The translations under genes and the position numbers were made by a program. Shown piece by piece: positions 26,001-38,000 of a stretch of 64,000 nucleotides of DNA. Origin of the DNA: VRUE01 sp963716735. GTDB lineage: Bacteria > Actinomycetota > Thermoleophilia > Solirubrobacterales > 70-9. Below the pieces are notes generated by a model that was given only the letters and a program-made list of their open reading frames with translations, was not told the DNA's origin and ran no database searches. How positions within the stretch are numbered: position 1 is the stretch's first letter; every line of letters begins with the position of its first letter. The stretch lies in NCBI GenBank assembly GCA_963716735.1, contig OY970321.1:930001-994000 (forward strand), read 5' to 3'.

Positions 26001-29000
26001 CCTCCAGGGCGTCATCGATCGTCTCCTGGGCGCCGAAGCCGACTATCGGGTGAGGCCCGATCTCGATGAAGGCGCGCTTGCCGGAGTCGAGCAGGCTGCG
26101 CAGGACCGGCTCCAGGAGAACCGTCTGGCGCAGGTTGCGGTACCAGTGCTCGGGACCCATCTCCTTGATGTCGATCTGCCCGCCGGTGACCGTGGAGTAG
26201 AGGGGAATGTCACCGCTGCGGGGTGAGATCGGGGTGAAGGCGGGAAGCAGCTCGTCCCTCAGCGAGTCGATCTGGGCCGAGTGGCCGGCGCAGTCGACGG
26301 CGATGCGCTTGGCTCTGACACCGTCCCTCTCGCAGGCGGCCTGGATCTGATCAAGGGCCTCGAAGTCTCCGGAGAGGACAAGCGAGGCCGGGCCGTTGAT
26401 CGCCGCCAGCGATGCTCGCTCGCCCAGGGGCTCTATATAAGGGGGAAGCTGCTTGGGGGTGAGGGAGACCGAGAGCATTCCTCCCTGGCCGGCGATCTTC
26501 ACCAGCGCCTGGCTGCGCAGGGCGAAGATCCGGGCGGCGTCGTCCAGCGAGAGGCCGCCGGCGATGTGGGCGGCGGCGATCTCGCCTTGCGAATGCCCCA
26601 CCACCGCGGCCGGCTCGACTCCGCATTCGCGCCAGAGCTTGGCCAGGGAGACCATCACCGCGAAGAGGGCCGGGTGGACGACGTCGAGGCGATCGAGCCA
26701 CCTGGCGTCCTCTTCGCGCAGGACCTCGGTCAGGGACCACTCCACATATGGGGAGAGGGCTTCCTCGCAGGCTGCCATATGGCGGGCGAAGGCCGGCGAG
26801 GCCTCGATCAACCCCAGGGCCATTCCCCGCGCCTGGGCCCCCTGGCCCTGGAAGAGGAAGACGGGCCGATGGACGGCGTTCGCGCTGCCACGGACGACGG
26901 CCGGAGTCTCCTTGCCCTGGGCCAGAGCGGCGAGCGAGGCAAGCATCTCCTCCCTGTCTCGGCCGCGAACGACCGCTCGGCGCTCGAAGGCGCTGCGCGT
27001 GCTGGCGAGCGAGTAGGCGACGTCGATGGGATCGAGATCGGGGTGCTCCTCCAGGTGGCTCGCGAGTCGCCCCGCGGCCCCGACCAGAGCGGACTCGGAT
27101 TTGGCCGAGAGCGGCAACGGGATCGCGGCGGGCAGGGTGCCTTGCTCAGAGGAAGCGCCGAGCCCGTCCCCGTCCCCCAGCGGGCCGGGCTCCGGCGCCT
27201 CCTCCAAGATCACGTGAGCGTTGGTGCCGCTGATGCCGAAGGAGGAGATGCCGGCGCGGCGCGGCCGCTCTCCCGCCTCCCAGGGCAGCTCTCCGGTCAG
27301 CAGCTCTATCTCCCCCGCCTCCCAATCGACCTTCGAGGAGGGCGCGTCGACGTGCAGCGTCTTCGGCAGGACGCCCGCCCGCATCGCCAGCGCCATCTTG
27401 ATCACCCCGGCGACTCCCGCCGCGGCCTGGGTGTGGCCGATGTTGGACTTGATCGAGCCCAGCTTCAGCGGCTGCTCTCGATCCTGGCCGTAGGTGTTGA
27501 GCAGAGCCCCGGCCTCGATCGGGTCGCCGAGGGTGGTGCCCGTGCCGTGCGCCTCGACGACGTCGACGTCGTTGGGCTCCAAACGGGCGTTGGCGAGGGC
27601 CTGGCGGATCACCCGCTCCTGCGAGGGTCCGTTGGGGGCCGCCAACCCGTTGGAGGCACCGTCCTGGTTGACGGCGGAGCCCTTGATCGTGGCGAGCACC
27701 CGGTGACCGTTGCGGCGCGCATCGGAGAGGCGCTCGAGCACCAGCACCCCCACGCCCTCTCCCCAGGCGACCCCGTCGGCCGCGTCGGCGAAGGCCTTGG
27801 AGCGCCCATCGGGGGCGAGGCCGCGCTGGCGGCTGAACTCGACGAGGACGTCCGGGCTGCCGAGGGCGGCGACCCCACCGGCCAGCGCCAACCCGCACTC
27901 GCCCCCGCGCAGCGCCTGCGCCGCGAGATGCAGGGCGACGAGCGAGGAGGAGCAGGCCGTGTCGATGCTGATCGCCGGTCCCTCGAGACCGAGCGTGTAG
28001 GCGACGCGGCCGGAGATCACGCTGGTCGAGATGCCGGTGACCAGGTAGCCCTCGAGCTCGCCCGCGGAGGGCCCGGCGACGGTGCCGTAGCCCTGGTAAC
28101 CGGCTCCGGCGAAGACGCCGGCCGGCTCGCCGCGCAGCGAGACTGGATCGATTCCGGCGTCCTCGAGCGCCTCCCAGCAGGATTCGAGCAGCAACCGCTG
28201 CTGGGGGTCCATCGCCAGCGCCTCGCGCGGGCCGATGCCGAAGAACTCGGCGTCGAACTCGCCGGCGTCGGTGAGGAAGCCGGCCTCGCGGACGTAGCTG
28301 GTTCCCGGATGCTCCGGATCGGGGTCATAGAGGCGCTCCAGGTCCCAGCCGCGGTCGGCGGGGAGCTCCGAGATGCCCTCGCGCCCCTCGGCGACCAGTC
28401 GCCACAGATCCGCGGGAGAGGCGATTCCCCCTGGGAAGCGGCAGGCCATGCCGACGATCGCGACCGGCTCCTCGCTCGCCTGGGTCCTGACCGCGATCCG
28501 CTTGGCGGCTCCGCTCGCCGCCGCCTCGGCCAGCAGGTACGCGGCGAGGGCGGCGCAGCTGGGGTAGTCGAAGACGACGGTCGTCGACAGGCGCAGGCCG
28601 GCGATCGCGTCGAGCCGGTTGCGCAGCTCGACCGCGGCGAGCGAGTCGAAGCCGAGCTCCTTGAAAGCCTTGCCCGGCTCCACTCGCCGGGCGGAGGCAT
28701 GGCCGAGGACCGCGGCGGCCTCGCCCCTGACCAGGTCGAGGACGAAGCCCTCCGCCTCCGCCTCGGGCAGGGCCGCGAGCTTCGCGGCAAAGGACCCCGA
28801 GGCGGCGCCGCGGCGCCTGGTTACACGCACCAGGCGGTTGAAGATCGGCGGCAGGAGACCGGCGGTGGCCTGGCTCCTGAGGGCGGCGACGTCGATCGGG
28901 AATGCCAGCGCGGGCGAGCGGACGGCACCGAGGGCCGCGTCGAAGAGCGCCAGCCCATGCTCGTCGGAGAGCGTTTCGACACCCGCCCGTCGCATCCGCG

Positions 29001-32000
29001 CCAAGTCCGCCTCGGTCAAACCCGCGGCCATGCCGCTCTGCCGCTCCCACAAGCTCCAGGCGATCGAGGTTGCGGCCAGGCCCTCTGCCCGGCGCCGCTG
29101 GGCGAGTGCGTCGAGGAAGACGTTGGCGGCGGCGTAGTTGGCCTGGCCGGCGCCGCCGAGGGTGCCGGCCGCCGAGGAGAAGAGGACGAAGGCGGAGAGG
29201 CCGAGGTCCCCGGTCAGCTCGTGCAGGTTCCAGGCGGCATCCACCTTGGGGGCGAAGACCAGATCGATCTGCTCCGGCGCCATCGCCTCGACCGTGCCGT
29301 CGGCCAGCGTCCCCGCGCAATGGATCGCCCCGCCGAGGGGATGCTCTACCGGGATCGAGGCGAGGAGCTCCGCCAGGGCCTCACGGTCCGCCACGTCGCA
29401 GGCGGCGATCCTCACCTCGGCGCCCAGGCTCTCGAGCTCCGCCCCCAGCTCCTCCGCCCCCTCAGCCCCGGGGCCGCTTCTGCTCACCAGGAGCAGGTGG
29501 CGGGCGCCGTGCCGCTCGGCGAGATGGCGGGCGACCAGGGCGCCGAGGCCGCCGGTGCCGCCGGTGATCAAGACGGTGCGCTCGGGGTCGATCGCCGGCG
29601 CGGTGTCCTCCGGGCTCTCGTCGGGCTCTGTGCGAGCGAGGCGCGGCGCAAGTGCCCTGCCCGCGCGCAGGGCGAGCTGGGGCTCCTCGTCCCCGAGCGC
29701 CAGGGCAGCGGGCAGAGCGGACTCGGAAGCCTCGCTGCCGTCGCTGTCGATCAGGGCGAAGCGACCTGGGTGCTCGGAGATGGCCGAGCGGACGAGGCCC
29801 CAGATCGCCGCCGCCGCGGGGTCGGGTGCCTCGCCGTCGGCGGTGGCCATCGCCCCCCGGGTGACCAGAGCCAGGCGCGTATCGGCCTCGCCCTCGTCCC
29901 GGAGCCGGCGCTGGATCGCCTCCAAGGTGTCCCTGGCGGCCAAGCGGGCCGCCTCGGCGGTCGTGACATCGGGCTCGGTCGCGCAGCGCAGCAGCTCGAT
30001 CTTGGCCGGCTGCTCGTCCTGCTTGGCGAGGGCAATTTCGGTCCATTCGAGGTCGAGCAAACGCTCCCGGGCGGTGCGCAGCTCCTCGAGCTCAAAGGGG
30101 ACGGCGGTGAGCGAGGTGACGCCGAGCAGGAGCGTGCCCGACTCATCAAAGGCGGCAATGGCGCGCTCCTCTCCCTCAGAGAAGAGGCCGAGGCGGAGAG
30201 CCGGCGTCTCGGCTCCGTGCAAGTGGACCTCGACATAGGCCCGCTCGCCTTGCCTCCAAGCAGCGCTCACTCCTTGGAAAGCGGCGCCATGACTCAGCCC
30301 GCGCTCGGCGAGAAGGGAGTCGAGGTCTTCGATCTCGAGCGGCTCCGCATCCCGTGGGGGCCAGAGATCCAGGGGGTCCGTGTTCGTGGTGGGCGCATCG
30401 GTGATCGAGCCTGTCGCATTCCTGGTCCAGTCTTCTTCTCCCGTGGGGCGGGAGTGGATCGCGATCTCGCGCCGCCCGCCTTCGCCCCCAGGGGCGGAGA
30501 CCGAAACCTGGATCGCGACGGCACCGGATTCAGGGAGGGCGAGGGGAACCTGCAGGGTCAGCTCCTCCACGCTCCCGGCGCCGGCCTGCTCGGCAGCCCG
30601 CAAAGCCAGCTCGAAGAAGACCGTGCCGGGTAGCAGGACCAAGTCGCCGACGGTGTGGTCGGCCAGCCAGGGGTGGGTGGCGAGCGAGAGTCGGCCGGTC
30701 AGGGTCAGGCTGCCGTCGCCGGGGTCTTCGATGCTCGCCGCCAGCAACGGGTGCCCGGGGTCGCTCTGCCCGATCGCGCTCGCGTCGCCCCCGCCCAGGG
30801 AGGAGGCGAGCCAGTAGCGCTCGCGCTGGAAGGGGTAGGTGGGCAGCGGCACTCGCCTGGCGCCGGTGCCCGCGAAGAAGATGCTCCAGTCGAGCTTCGC
30901 CCCGGCCGCGTATGCGCCGGCGACCGCCGCGGAGATCGCTCCGTCCTCCGGGCGGCTCTCGCGCAGGGTGGGGACGAAGGCGGCCTGCGTGTCCTCGCCG
31001 AGGCACTCGCGCGCCATCGCGCAGAGCACCGGGTCGGGGCCGAGCTCCATGTAGGTGCTGGTCCCCTGCGCCTGCAGGGTCGCGACCGCGTCGGCGAAGC
31101 GCACCGCCTCGCGCACGTGGCGGACCCAGTAGGCGGGGTCTGTGGCGTGCTCGGGAGCAAGCAGCTCTCCGGTCAGGTTGGAGACGATCGGGATCTTGGG
31201 CTCGCTGAAGCTGAGGCTCGCCGCTACCTCACCGAACTCCTCGAGCATCGGCTCCATCAAGGGCGAGTGGAAGGCGTGGGAGACGGCGAGGCGTTTGGTC
31301 CTTCTGCCCTTCTCCTCCCAGGCGGTGCGGATCTCTTCGACCGCCGTCTCTGTCCCGGAGATCACGATCGAGCTGGGGCCGTTGATCGCGGCGATCGAGA
31401 GCTCTGCCTCCATGCCGGCGAGCGACTCGGCGATCTCCTCCTCGGTTGCCTCGATCGCCGCCATCGCCCCGCCCCCAGGCAGGGCGCCCATCAGTCGGCC
31501 TCTTGCGGCGACGAGCTTCGCTGCATCACCGAGGTCGAGGACACCGGCCATGTGCGCCGCCGCGATCTCGCCGATCGAGTGGCCGGCGAGCAGGTCGGGC
31601 TTCAGGCCTCGCTTGGCAAGCGCCTCGAAGAGGGCCACCTCGATCGCGAAGAGGGCGGGCTGGGCGTAGGTGGTGTCCTCCAGTTGCGCTGCCGCTTTCT
31701 TGCCCTTGGCGAAGACGATCTCTTTCAGCGGCGTGTCGAGGTGTTGGTCGAGTTGCCCGCAGACCCGGTCGAAGGCCTCTTTGAAGTGCTCATCGGACTC
31801 GTAGAGCTCCTTGCCCATGCCGAGTCGCTGGGAGCCCTGGCCGGTGAAGAGGTAGGCGAGCTTGCCGTCCTTTGCCCGGGCGCTGAGGACGTTGGCCGAG
31901 GGCTCGCCGTTGGCGAGGGCGGTGAGTGAGGCGAGCAGCTCGTCGCGGTCTTTGCCCAATGCCACCGCTCGGTGCTCCATGGCACTGCGGGTGGTCAGCA

Positions 32001-35000
32001 GCGAGTAGGCGACGTCGGTGGGATCGAGTTCGGGGTTCGCTTGGATGTGGGTGGCGAGTCGCTCCGCCGCCTCGGCCAGGGCCGGTTCCGCTTTGGCCGA
32101 GAGGACAAGTGGGATCGGGCCCTGGAGAGACCGCGTCGCGGCTTCGGGCTCGACCGCGGGGGCCTCCTCCAGGATCACGTGGGCGTTGGTGCCGCTGATG
32201 CCGAAGGAGGAGACGCCGACCCTGCGGGGTCCGCCGTTTGCCTCCCACTCGACCTGCTCGCTCAGCAGCTCGATCTCCCCCGCTTCCCAATCGACCTTGG
32301 ATGAGGGGGCGTCGGCGTGCAGCGATCTGGGCAGGACGCCCTCGCGCATCGCCAGCACCATCTTGATCACGCCGGCGACGCCCGCCGCCGCCTGGGTGTG
32401 GCCAATGTTGGACTTGATCGAGCCCAGGCGCAACGGCTGCTCCCTGTCCTGGCCGTAGGTATTGAGCAGGGCCCCGGCCTCGATCGGGTCGCCGAGGGCG
32501 GTGCCCGTGCCATGCGCCTCGACCGCGTCGACGTCCTTGGCTTCGAGGCGGGCGTTGGCGAGGGCCTGGCGGATCACTCGCTCCTGCGAGGGTCCGTTGG
32601 GGGCGGTCAGGCCGTTCGAGGCGCCGTCCTGGTTTACGGCGGAGCCCTTGATCGTGGCCAGTACCCGGTGCCCGTTTCGCTCCGCGTCGGAGAGGCGCTC
32701 CAGCAGCAGCGTGCCGACGCCCTCCGCCCAGGCGGCTCCGTCGGCCCCCTCGGCGAAGGACTTGCAGCGCCCGTCGGGGGCGAGGCCGCGCTGGCGGCTG
32801 AACTCGACGAAGACTTCCGGAGTGGCGAAAGCAGTGACCCCGCCGGCCAGTGCCAGCTCGCATTCCCCCCCGCGCAGCGCCTGCGCCGCGAGGTGCAGGG
32901 CGACGAGCGAGGAGGAGCAGGCCGTGTCGATGCTGATCGCCGGTCCCTCGAGACCGAGCGTGTAGGCGATGCGACCGGAGGCGACGCTCGCCGTGCTGCC
33001 GGTCGCCTGGTAGCCCTCGAGGTCTCCCGACCCTCCTCCGTAGGCCTGATGGATCAGGCCGGCAAAGACCCCGGTCTGGCTTCCGCGCAGCGCGGCCGGG
33101 TCGATGCCGGCGTCCTCCAGCGCCTCCCAGCAGGATTCCAGCAGCAGGCGCTGCTGGGGGTCCATCGCCAGCGCCTCGCGCGGGCCGATGCCAAAGAACT
33201 CGGCGTCGAAATCGGGTGCCTCGGCGAGGAAGCCACCCTCGCGCACGTAGCTGGTTCCGGGGTGGTCGGGGTCGGGGTCGTAGAGGCGCTCGACGTCCCA
33301 GCCTCGGTCGGCGGGAAACTCGGAGATGGCGTCGCGGCCCTCGGTGACGAGCTTCCAGAGACCCGCCGGAGAGCTCACCCCACCGGGGTAGCGACAGGCC
33401 ATGCCGACGATCCCGACCGGCTCCTCGCTCGCCTGGGCCCTGACCGCGACCCGCTTGGCGCCTCCGCCCGCGCTCGCCTCGGCCAGCAGGAACTCGGCGA
33501 GGGCGACGGGATTCGGGTGGTCGAAGGCAACGGTCGCCGGCAGCCGCAGATCGGCGGCCGTGCCAAGGCGGTTGCGCAGCTCCACCGAAGCGAGCGAGTC
33601 GAATCCAATCTCCTTGAAGGCCACGCCGGGATCGATCTCCGCGGCGGATCCGTGACCCAGCACGGCGGCGACCTCACCGCGGACCAGGTCGAGGACGAAG
33701 CCCGCGCGCTCGGCCTCGGGCAGGGCGACGAGGCTCGCGGCGAGCGAGCCCGAGCGAGCGCGGTGGCGGCCCTGGGCGCGCACCAGACCGCTGAGGACCG
33801 GCGGCAGGGCGCCGGCCGAGGCCTGGCCTCTGAGGCCGGCGAGGTTGAGCGGGACCGCCAGCGTCGTGGCGCGATCGGCGGCGAGGGCGGAGTCGAGCAG
33901 GTCGAGGCCGTGCTGGTCGGAGAGCGCTTCGACCCCCGAACGGCGCATCCGTGCCAGATCGGCCTCCTGCAGGTGCGACGTCATACCCCCCTCGCGCTCC
34001 CAGAGGCCCCACGCGATCGAGGTCGCGGCGAGACCCTGCGCGCGGCGGCCGTGGGCGAGCGCGTCGAGGAAGACGTTGGCGGCGGCGTAGTTGGCCTGGC
34101 CGGCGCCGCCGAGGGTGCCGGCTGCCGAGGAGAAGAGGACGAAGGCGGAGAGGTCGAGGTCCCTGGTCAGCTCGTGCAGGTTCCAGGCGGCGTCTGCCTT
34201 GGGGGCGAAGACACGCGCGACCTGCTCGGCGTCCATCGCTTCAACCGTGCCGTCGGCGAGCGCCCCGGCCGAGTGGAACACCGCACCCAGTGGGTGCTCG
34301 GCGGGGATCGAGGCGAGGAGCTCCTCCAATGCGTCGCGATCGGCGACGTCGCAGGACGCGATCGTGGGCTCCGCACCAAGCGCTTCGAGTCCTTCCATCA
34401 GCTCCGCCGCCCCTTCGGCGTCGGGACCGCTTCTGCTGACCAGCAGCAGCCGGCGGGCGCCGTGGCGCTCGGCCAGATGGCGGGCGACGAGCGCGCCGAG
34501 GCCACCGGTTCCGCCGGTGATCAGCACCGTGCGCTCGGAGTCGATCGGGCGGGGTGCGGTGAGCACGACCTTGCCGACGTTCTTGCCCTCGCGCAGGTGA
34601 CGGAAGGCCGCGGGAGCATTGCGCAGATCCCAGCTCGATACCGGCGAGTGACGCAGGGCGCCCCGCTCGAAGAGGGCGACCACCTCGCTCAGGATCTCGG
34701 CGATGCGCTCCTCGTCCAGCCCGACGAGGTCGAAAGCGTCGTAGGAGACCCCCTTGTGCTCGCCGGCCACCAGCCCCGGATCGCGCATGTCGGTCCGGCC
34801 CATCTCCAGGAAGCGACCACCGCGGGGCAGGAGCTCCAGGGAGGCGTCGATGAACTCCCCGGCGAGCGAGTTGAGAACGACGTCCACACCCTCCCCGCCG
34901 GTGGTCGCGAGGAACTTGTCCTTGAACTCGAGGTCGCGCGAGGAGGCGATGTGATCGTCATCGAGGCCCATCTCGCGCAGCACCTCCCACTTGCCCGGGC

Positions 35001-38000
35001 TGGCCGTGGCGAAGACCTCGGCGCCGAGGTGGCGGGCGATCTGGATCGCCGCCGATCCCGTACCGCCCGCGCCGGCGTGGATCAGCACCCTTTCGCCCGC
35101 CTTCAGCCGGGCGAGTTCGCAGAGGCCATGAAAGGCCGTGGAGAAGACGATCGGCACCGCCGCCGCCTGCTCGAAGGACCAGCCCGCCGGGAGCGGCAGC
35201 AGCTGCCCCCGCTCGCCGATCGCCGTCGTCCCGAATGCATCGGCGATCCTGCCCATCACGGCGTCACCCGGGGTCAGGTCGCTCACCGCCGAACCTGCCT
35301 CCAGCACGACCCCGGCACCCTCGCCACCGAGCCTTTCCCCGGCGGGAACCTCGTATCCCAGGACCGCGAGGACTTCGCGGAAGTTGAGCCCCGCGGCCCG
35401 CATCTCGATCCGCACCTCGGTCGGTCCCAGGGGCCGGGAGGCAGCGGGATTGGGGACGAGCCCGAGGTTCTCCAGGCTGCCTCGCTCGAGGGCATCGAGC
35501 CGCCATGGCTCCGGCGGGGGCAGCAGCGAGTCCTCGCCGTCTTCGATCGGCCTCGCCCGCGGCACAAGCACAACCCCCTCGCGCAAGGCGATCTCAGGCT
35601 CCTCGGCACCGAGGGCGAGTGCCGCCCCCATCGCCGCCTCGGAGGCCTCGCTGCCATCGCTGTCGATCAGGGCAAAGCGCCCGGGGTGCTCGGAGAGCGC
35701 GGAGCGGATCAGACCGAACAGCGGCGCCGCGGCGAGGTCGGGGGCCTCGCCGCGGACAACCACTGCGCCTCGGGTAACGAACACCAGGCGCGCTTTCCCG
35801 AAGTCTTCTGAAGAGAGCCACTGCTGGACGGCGTCCAGCGCGGCCAGCGTGGCGGCGCGGGCCGCCACGGCCGGGGAGACCTCCTCCCCGGGGGCCTCGT
35901 AGCGCCAGAGCTCGACGTCGGCGGGTGCCTCGACTCCCTCGGTGAGGGGGGCCTCGGTCCACTCGATGCCGAGCAAGCCGTCGGGGCGTTGCCCGGCGCC
36001 GCGCAGCTGGGCGGGGTCCAGCGGACGCAGGGCGAGCGCTTGGACCGTTGCCAGGGGGGCGCCGCCCTGGTCGGCGAGCCGCAAGGAGAAGCTCTCCCCC
36101 TCGGGGCTGAGGGCGACCCGCAGTCCCTTGGCACCCTCGGCGAGCACCGAGACCCCGCCCCAGGAGAAGGGCAGCCGCGTCTCCGCGGGGCCATCGGGGG
36201 TTGTAAGCCCGATGGCGTGCAGGGCGGAGTCGAGCAGGGCCGGGTGGATCGCGTAGTCCTCCGCGCCCCGGGCGGCCTCCTCGGGCAGCGATACCTCGGC
36301 GTAGATCCGCTCGCCTTCGCGCCAAGCCGCGGTGAGGCCCTGGAAGGTGGGTCCGTATTCGAGCCCCGCCTCGGCGAGGCGGTCATAGAGGTAGGCGACC
36401 TCCAGGGGCTCTGCTCCCGGTGGGGGCCAGGCGTCGAGGGGCTCGGGTGTCGCTGCGCTCCGATCGGAGAGCGAGCCGCTTGCGTTTTGGGTCCACTGCG
36501 CGTCCTCTGCGTCGGGGCGGGAGTGGACCTGGATCTCCCTGCGGCCCTGCTCGTCGGGCCCGGTCACGCTGACCCGCAGGTCGGCGCTGCCCTCCTCGGC
36601 GAGGAGAAGCGGTGCCTGCAGGGTCAGCTCCTCGACGGTCTCGGCGCCGACCTCCTCGGCGGCTCTGATCGCCAGCTCGAGGAATGCGGTGCCGGGCAAA
36701 AGGACGGTGCCGGCGAGGGCGTGGTCGGCGAGCCATGGGTGCGTGGAGAGCGAGATCCGCCCGCTCAGGGTCACTCCCTCCCCGCCGGGGTCCTCGATCG
36801 CCGCGCCGAGCAGCGGGTGATCGGCGGCATTCAGGCCGATCGCGCCGGCATCGGTGCCGGCGCTCGTCGGGGAAAGCCAGTAGCGCTTGTGCTGGAAGGG
36901 GTAGGTGGGCAGGGGGACCTGCTTTGCGCCTGAGCCTTTGAAGAACGCCTCCCACTGCACGGGTATGCCCCGGGCATGGGCTTCGGCGAGGGAGAGGGCA
37001 AAGCGCTCTGCCTCGTCCTCTTCGCGGCGCAGGGTCGATAGCAGCGTTGCCTCTGTTGGGTCTCCGAGTGCGTCCTCGATCGTCTCCTGGGCGCCGAAGC
37101 CGAGGACGGGGTGGGGTCCGATCTCGATGAAGGCTCGCTTGCCGGAGTCCAGGAGGCTGCGCAAGACGGGCTCCAGCAGGACCGTCTCCCTGAGGTTGCG
37201 ATACCAGTACTCGGGACCCATCTCTTTGGTGTCGATCTGCTCGCCGCTGACCGTGGAGTGAAGGGGGATCTCGGCGCTTTGGGGGGAGATCGGTGAGAAG
37301 GCCTCCAGCAGGTCGTCTCTCAGCGCCTCGATCTGGGCGGAGTGGGCGGCGTAGTCGACGGCGATGGGCTTGACGCGGACCTCATCTGCCTCGCAGGCGC
37401 TCTGGATCTCCCCCAGTGCCTCGGGGTCCCCGGAGAGGACCAGCGATGCGGGTCCGTTTATCGCCGCCAGCGATGCCCTGTCTCCCAGTGGCTCGACGTA
37501 GGGGGTTAGCTGCTCGGGGGTGAGGGAGACCGAGAGCATTCCTCCCTGCCCGGCGATCTTTGCCATCGCCTTGCCGCGCAGGGCGACGATCAGGGCGCCG
37601 TCCTCGAGTGAGAGCGCTCCGGCGATGTGGGCCGCCGCGATCTCTCCCTGGGAGTGGCCGACGACGGCTGAGGGCTCGACCCCGCATTCGCGCCAGAGCT
37701 TGGCGAGGGAGACCATCACCGCGAAGAGGGCGGGCTGGACGATGTCGAGGCGATCCAGCCACCTGGCGTCCTCTTCTCTGAGGACCTCGGCAAGGGACCA
37801 GTCGACGTGTGGGGAGAGGGCTTGCTCGCAGGCCGCCATGTGGGCCGCGAAGGCCGGCGAGGACTCGATCAGGCCCAGGGCCATGCCTTTGGCCTGGGCT
37901 CCCTGGCCGGGGAAGAGGAAGACGGGGCTCCCGGAGGTGCGGGCGGTGCCCTGGGTGGCGTTCTTTGACTCCTCGCCCTGGGCGAGGGCGCCAAGGGAGG

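Noticed and set aside
1510..30633. Very long open frames on the plus strand opposite the PKS (up to about 1,450 codons)
   Set aside because: They are antisense shadows of GC-rich codon usage. Their translations are low-complexity Gly/Arg/Asp-rich and repeat with the module period, while the minus strand gives clean KS, AT, DH, KR and ACP motifs.
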